Positions 7,259-8,933 of a stretch of 8,933 nt of DNA are shown one piece after another. Every line of letters starts with the position of its first letter. Position 1 is the first letter of the stretch. Both the position numbers and the translations under genes were made by a program. Origin of the DNA: Pseudomonadota bacterium. Its GTDB lineage: Bacteria; Pseudomonadota; Alphaproteobacteria; UBA8366; JADFVY01. The stretch covers positions 1-8,933 of the forward strand of contig JADFVY010000134.1 of the NCBI GenBank assembly GCA_015222795.1, in the 5' to 3' direction. The notes below the pieces were generated by a model. That model saw only the letters and a list, made by a program, of their open reading frames with translations. It was not told the DNA's origin and did no database searches.

Positions 7259-7287
7259 AGTATCGGGTGTTCCGGGTCCCGGATCAA
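7259..7287 (-). promoter_or_regulatory. Candidate promoter for mtnP
   Basis: On the minus strand TTGATC (7282-7287) and GATACT (7259-7264) are 17 bases apart, each matching four of six consensus positions. Transcription would begin near 7252, about 35 bases before mtnP. If real, the mtnP-VOC pair can be expressed independently of cobQ. The rest of the 132-base gap (7218-7349) shows only short G+C palindromes such as CGCGATCGCG and no terminator for cobQ. Confidence 0.35.
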
Positions 7288-7349
7288 CCGACAATCCACG
7301 CCGGTGGTAGAGCCCTGACCGCTTCTCCCGCAAGAACCGCCGACGCGCT

Positions 7350-8816
7350 TCACACACCCCGTTCGGCGATGGCCAGCAGGGCGTCCAGGTCGCAGTTGGC
7401 TTCCAGATGCTCGGCCAGTGCATCCAACGTGGTTTCCACCTTTGCCTCATATGCTTCCGCCTGGGGGCGGCCTTCCCTCAACCGCGACAGGAAGGCGGTG
7501 CGGAAATCGTCGGCGGCGAACAGGCCGTGCAGGTAACAGCCCATGACGAGGCCGTCGGGCGAGACCGCGCCGTCGGGATGACCGGCGAGTTCGACCATGG
7601 GGCGGGCGAGTCCGGGGCCGCTGGTCTTGCCGATATGCATTTCGTAGCCGCGCACGGGTTGGCCGGTGGCGAGTTCGCGGCCCTCCGTTTCCACCAAACG
7701 CTTGTCGCCGGTCAGAACCGTTTCGATCTGCAACAGACCGAGCCCGTCCACCGCGCCGGGCGGGCCTTCGGCGCCGTCCGGGTCGTCCAGGCGCGCGCCC
7801 AGCATCTGATAGCCGGCGCATAATCCGATCACCGGCTTGCCCCGGCGCAAATGCGCCTTGATATCGATGTCCCAGCCCTGTTCGCGCAGCATGGCGAGGT
7901 CGGGAATGGTTGATTTGGAACCGGGCAGCAGCACCAGGTCCGCCTCGGCGGGGATCGGGCGGCCTGGCTCGACAATGTCGATGGCGACGTCCGGCTCGGC
8001 GGCCAGCGGGTCGAGATCGTCGAAATTGGCGATGCGCGACAGGCGCGGCACGGCGATCAGGATAGCGCCGTCGGCGCGGCCGGGCCGCTTGTCCAGTGCC
8101 ACCGCGTCTTCCGCCGGTAGCGCCGCCGCGCCCGCAAACCAGGGGATCACGCCATGGCAGATCATGCCGGTGCGCCTGGCCACGATATCAACGGCGGGCA
8201 TGAATAGCGCCTTGTCACCGCGGAACTTGTTGACCAGATAACCGCGCAGCAGGTCGCGTTCGCGCGCCTCGATCAGCATATGGGTGCCCGCCAGGCTGGC
8301 CAGCACGCCGCCGCGGTCGATATCGGCGACCAGGATCACCGGGACGCCAGCTTCCAGCGCGAAACCCATATTGGCGATATCGCCCTCGCGGATATTGACC
8401 TCCGCCGGGCTGCCCGCGCCCTCGACCAGAATCAGGTCGGCCTCGGCCTTGAGGCGTTCGAAACTTTCCAGCACGCGGGGCATGAGTTCCGGTTTCAGCG
8501 CATGGTATTCGGCCGCCTTCGCATTGCCCTCAACCTGGCCCTGCACCACGATTTGCGCGCCGATTTCCGACTGGGGTTTCAGCAGCACCGGGTTCATATG
8601 CACCGACGGCGCCACCCCGCAGGCCCGCGCCTGCAGCGCCTGGGCCCGCCCGATCTCGCCGCCGTCGGGCGTGACGGCGGCGTTGTTCGACATGTTCTGC
8701 GGCTTGAACGGCCGCACGGCGAGCCCGCGCCGGGTAAAAGCCCGCGCCAGCCCGGCCACGACCAGCGACTTGCCGACGTCCGAGCCGGTCCCTTGCAGCA
8801 TCAGGGTGGCGGTCAA
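7350..8816 (-). CDS. cobQ: Cobyric acid synthase (adenosylcobyrinate a,c-diamide amidotransferase)
   Basis: CobQ uses glutamine and ATP to amidate carboxyl groups b, d, e and g of adenosylcobyrinic acid a,c-diamide, late in cobalamin synthesis. The 488-residue protein has normal length and both expected domains. The N-terminal dethiobiotin-synthetase-like ATPase begins MLQGTGSDVGKS (P-loop about 9-17) and continues FKPQNMSNNAAVT (37-49), LVEGAGSPAEVN (130-141) and VADIDRGG (163-170). The C-terminal class I glutaminase-like domain has LLPGSKSTI (296-304), the nucleophile Cys333 in GLCAGYQMLG, and His430 in GCYLHGLF. The start is TTG at 8814-8816, chosen because GGAG (plus-strand 8825-8828) lies eight bases upstream; the first in-frame ATG (8799-8801) has no such site. 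No other cobalamin gene lies in the window, so any cob cluster must continue to the right or be dispersed. Confidence 0.96.
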   Translation of the reverse strand: MTATLMLQGTGSDVGKSLVVAGLARAFTRRGLAVRPFKPQNMSNNAAVTPDGGEIGRAQALQARACGVAPSVHMNPVLLKPQSEIGAQIVVQGQVEGNAKAAEYHALKPELMPRVLESFERLKAEADLILVEGAGSPAEVNIREGDIANMGFALEAGVPVILVADIDRGGVLASLAGTHMLIEARERDLLRGYLVNKFRGDKALFMPAVDIVARRTGMICHGVIPWFAGAAALPAEDAVALDKRPGRADGAILIAVPRLSRIANFDDLDPLAAEPDVAIDIVEPGRPIPAEADLVLLPGSKSTIPDLAMLREQGWDIDIKAHLRRGKPVIGLCAGYQMLGARLDDPDGAEGPPGAVDGLGLLQIETVLTGDKRLVETEGRELATGQPVRGYEMHIGKTSGPGLARPMVELAGHPDGAVSPDGLVMGCYLHGLFAADDFRTAFLSRLREGRPQAEAYEAKVETTLDALAEHLEANCDLDALLAIAERGV

Positions 8817-8824
8817 ATCAAGTG

Positions 8825-8828
8825 CTCC
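8825..8828 (-). promoter_or_regulatory. Ribosome binding site supporting a TTG start for cobQ
   Basis: On the minus strand GGAG is separated by eight bases from the TTG at 8814-8816. The next in-frame ATG, five codons in, would be 23 bases from this site, which is too far. This is the reason for choosing the rarer start codon. Confidence 0.6.
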
Positions 8829-8847
8829 GCTTGTACCGGCGGCGCGA

Positions 8848-8890
8848 CCTCGTCCTTCGAGACGGCGCTGCGCGCCTCCTCAGGATGAGG
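8848..8890. repeat. 43-base REP-like imperfect palindrome upstream of cobQ
   Basis: CCTCGTCC at the left end pairs with GGATGAGG at the right end with one G-T position. Further in, GAG (8860-8862) faces CTC, and GGCGC (8864-8868) pairs with GCGCC (8871-8875) around a short tip. Palindromes with very similar outer words (CCTCATCC...GGACGAGG) are familiar dispersed intergenic repeats in several alphaproteobacterial genomes; that comparison is from memory. It lies within 35 bases of the cobQ start. Confidence 0.65.
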
Positions 8891-8919
8891 CTCCAATATT
8901 TGTGTCTCCAACCTGAGCA

Positions 8920-8932
8920 GCCCCGCAGGGGC
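8920..8932. other. Small G+C hairpin at the window edge
   Basis: GCCCC (8920-8924) and GGGGC (8928-8932) form a perfect 5-base-pair stem with a GCA loop. It is cut off by the window edge, so a following T run, and hence a terminator role, cannot be judged. Confidence 0.3.
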
Positions 8933-8933
8933 G

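Overview
The window is a G+C-rich bacterial chromosomal segment, most likely from an alphaproteobacterium (a Rhodospirillales-like relative would fit). This rests on the prs - rplY - pth - ychF neighbourhood, the long L25/Ctc-type ribosomal protein, the aerobic-type cobQ and the codon style. The species cannot be fixed from the sequence alone. Nine protein genes fill most of the 8933 bases. No tRNA, rRNA, CRISPR array or transposase gene was seen.

Left block (1-2359, plus strand): prs (PRPP synthase), rplY (L25/Ctc with a very acidic tail) and pth (peptidyl-tRNA hydrolase) form a nucleotide/translation housekeeping cluster. pth ends 3 bases from a convergent gene (2363-3094, minus) encoding an exported protein that resembles DUF2225 proteins but has lost half of the expected cysteines.

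Centre (3095-3471): this non-coding gap holds the most striking structure in the window. It is a 261-base element (3175-3435) bounded by 32-base inverted repeats with one mismatch. Inside are two further long hairpin arms, 3207-3300 and 3308-3403, which fit almost edge to edge into the outer stem, so the whole element can fold as a three-way junction. A good sigma70-type promoter (TTGACC, 17 bases, TAATAC) has its -10 hexamer straddling the left edge of the element. A ychF transcript from it would therefore carry nearly the whole element as a leader. ychF (3472-4569) and a dienelactone-hydrolase-family gene (4585-5265) follow as an apparent operon.

Right block (5456-8816, minus strand): reading leftwards from the right edge come cobQ (cobyric acid synthase, TTG start), mtnP (methylthioadenosine phosphorylase) and a glyoxalase-like VOC-fold protein whose ATG overlaps the mtnP stop by 8 bases. 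A candidate promoter lies between cobQ and mtnP. The gap between the convergent dienelactone hydrolase and VOC genes (5266-5455) is unusually A+T-rich and rich in small symmetries. Upstream of cobQ lies a 43-base imperfect palindrome of REP type.

Most genes are ordinary core metabolism: PRPP supply, ribosome function and rescue, methylthioadenosine salvage and cobalamin synthesis. The parts that deserve a second look are the three-armed inverted-repeat element in front of ychF, its position on the promoter, the cysteine-depleted exported protein, and the mtnP-VOC coupling.
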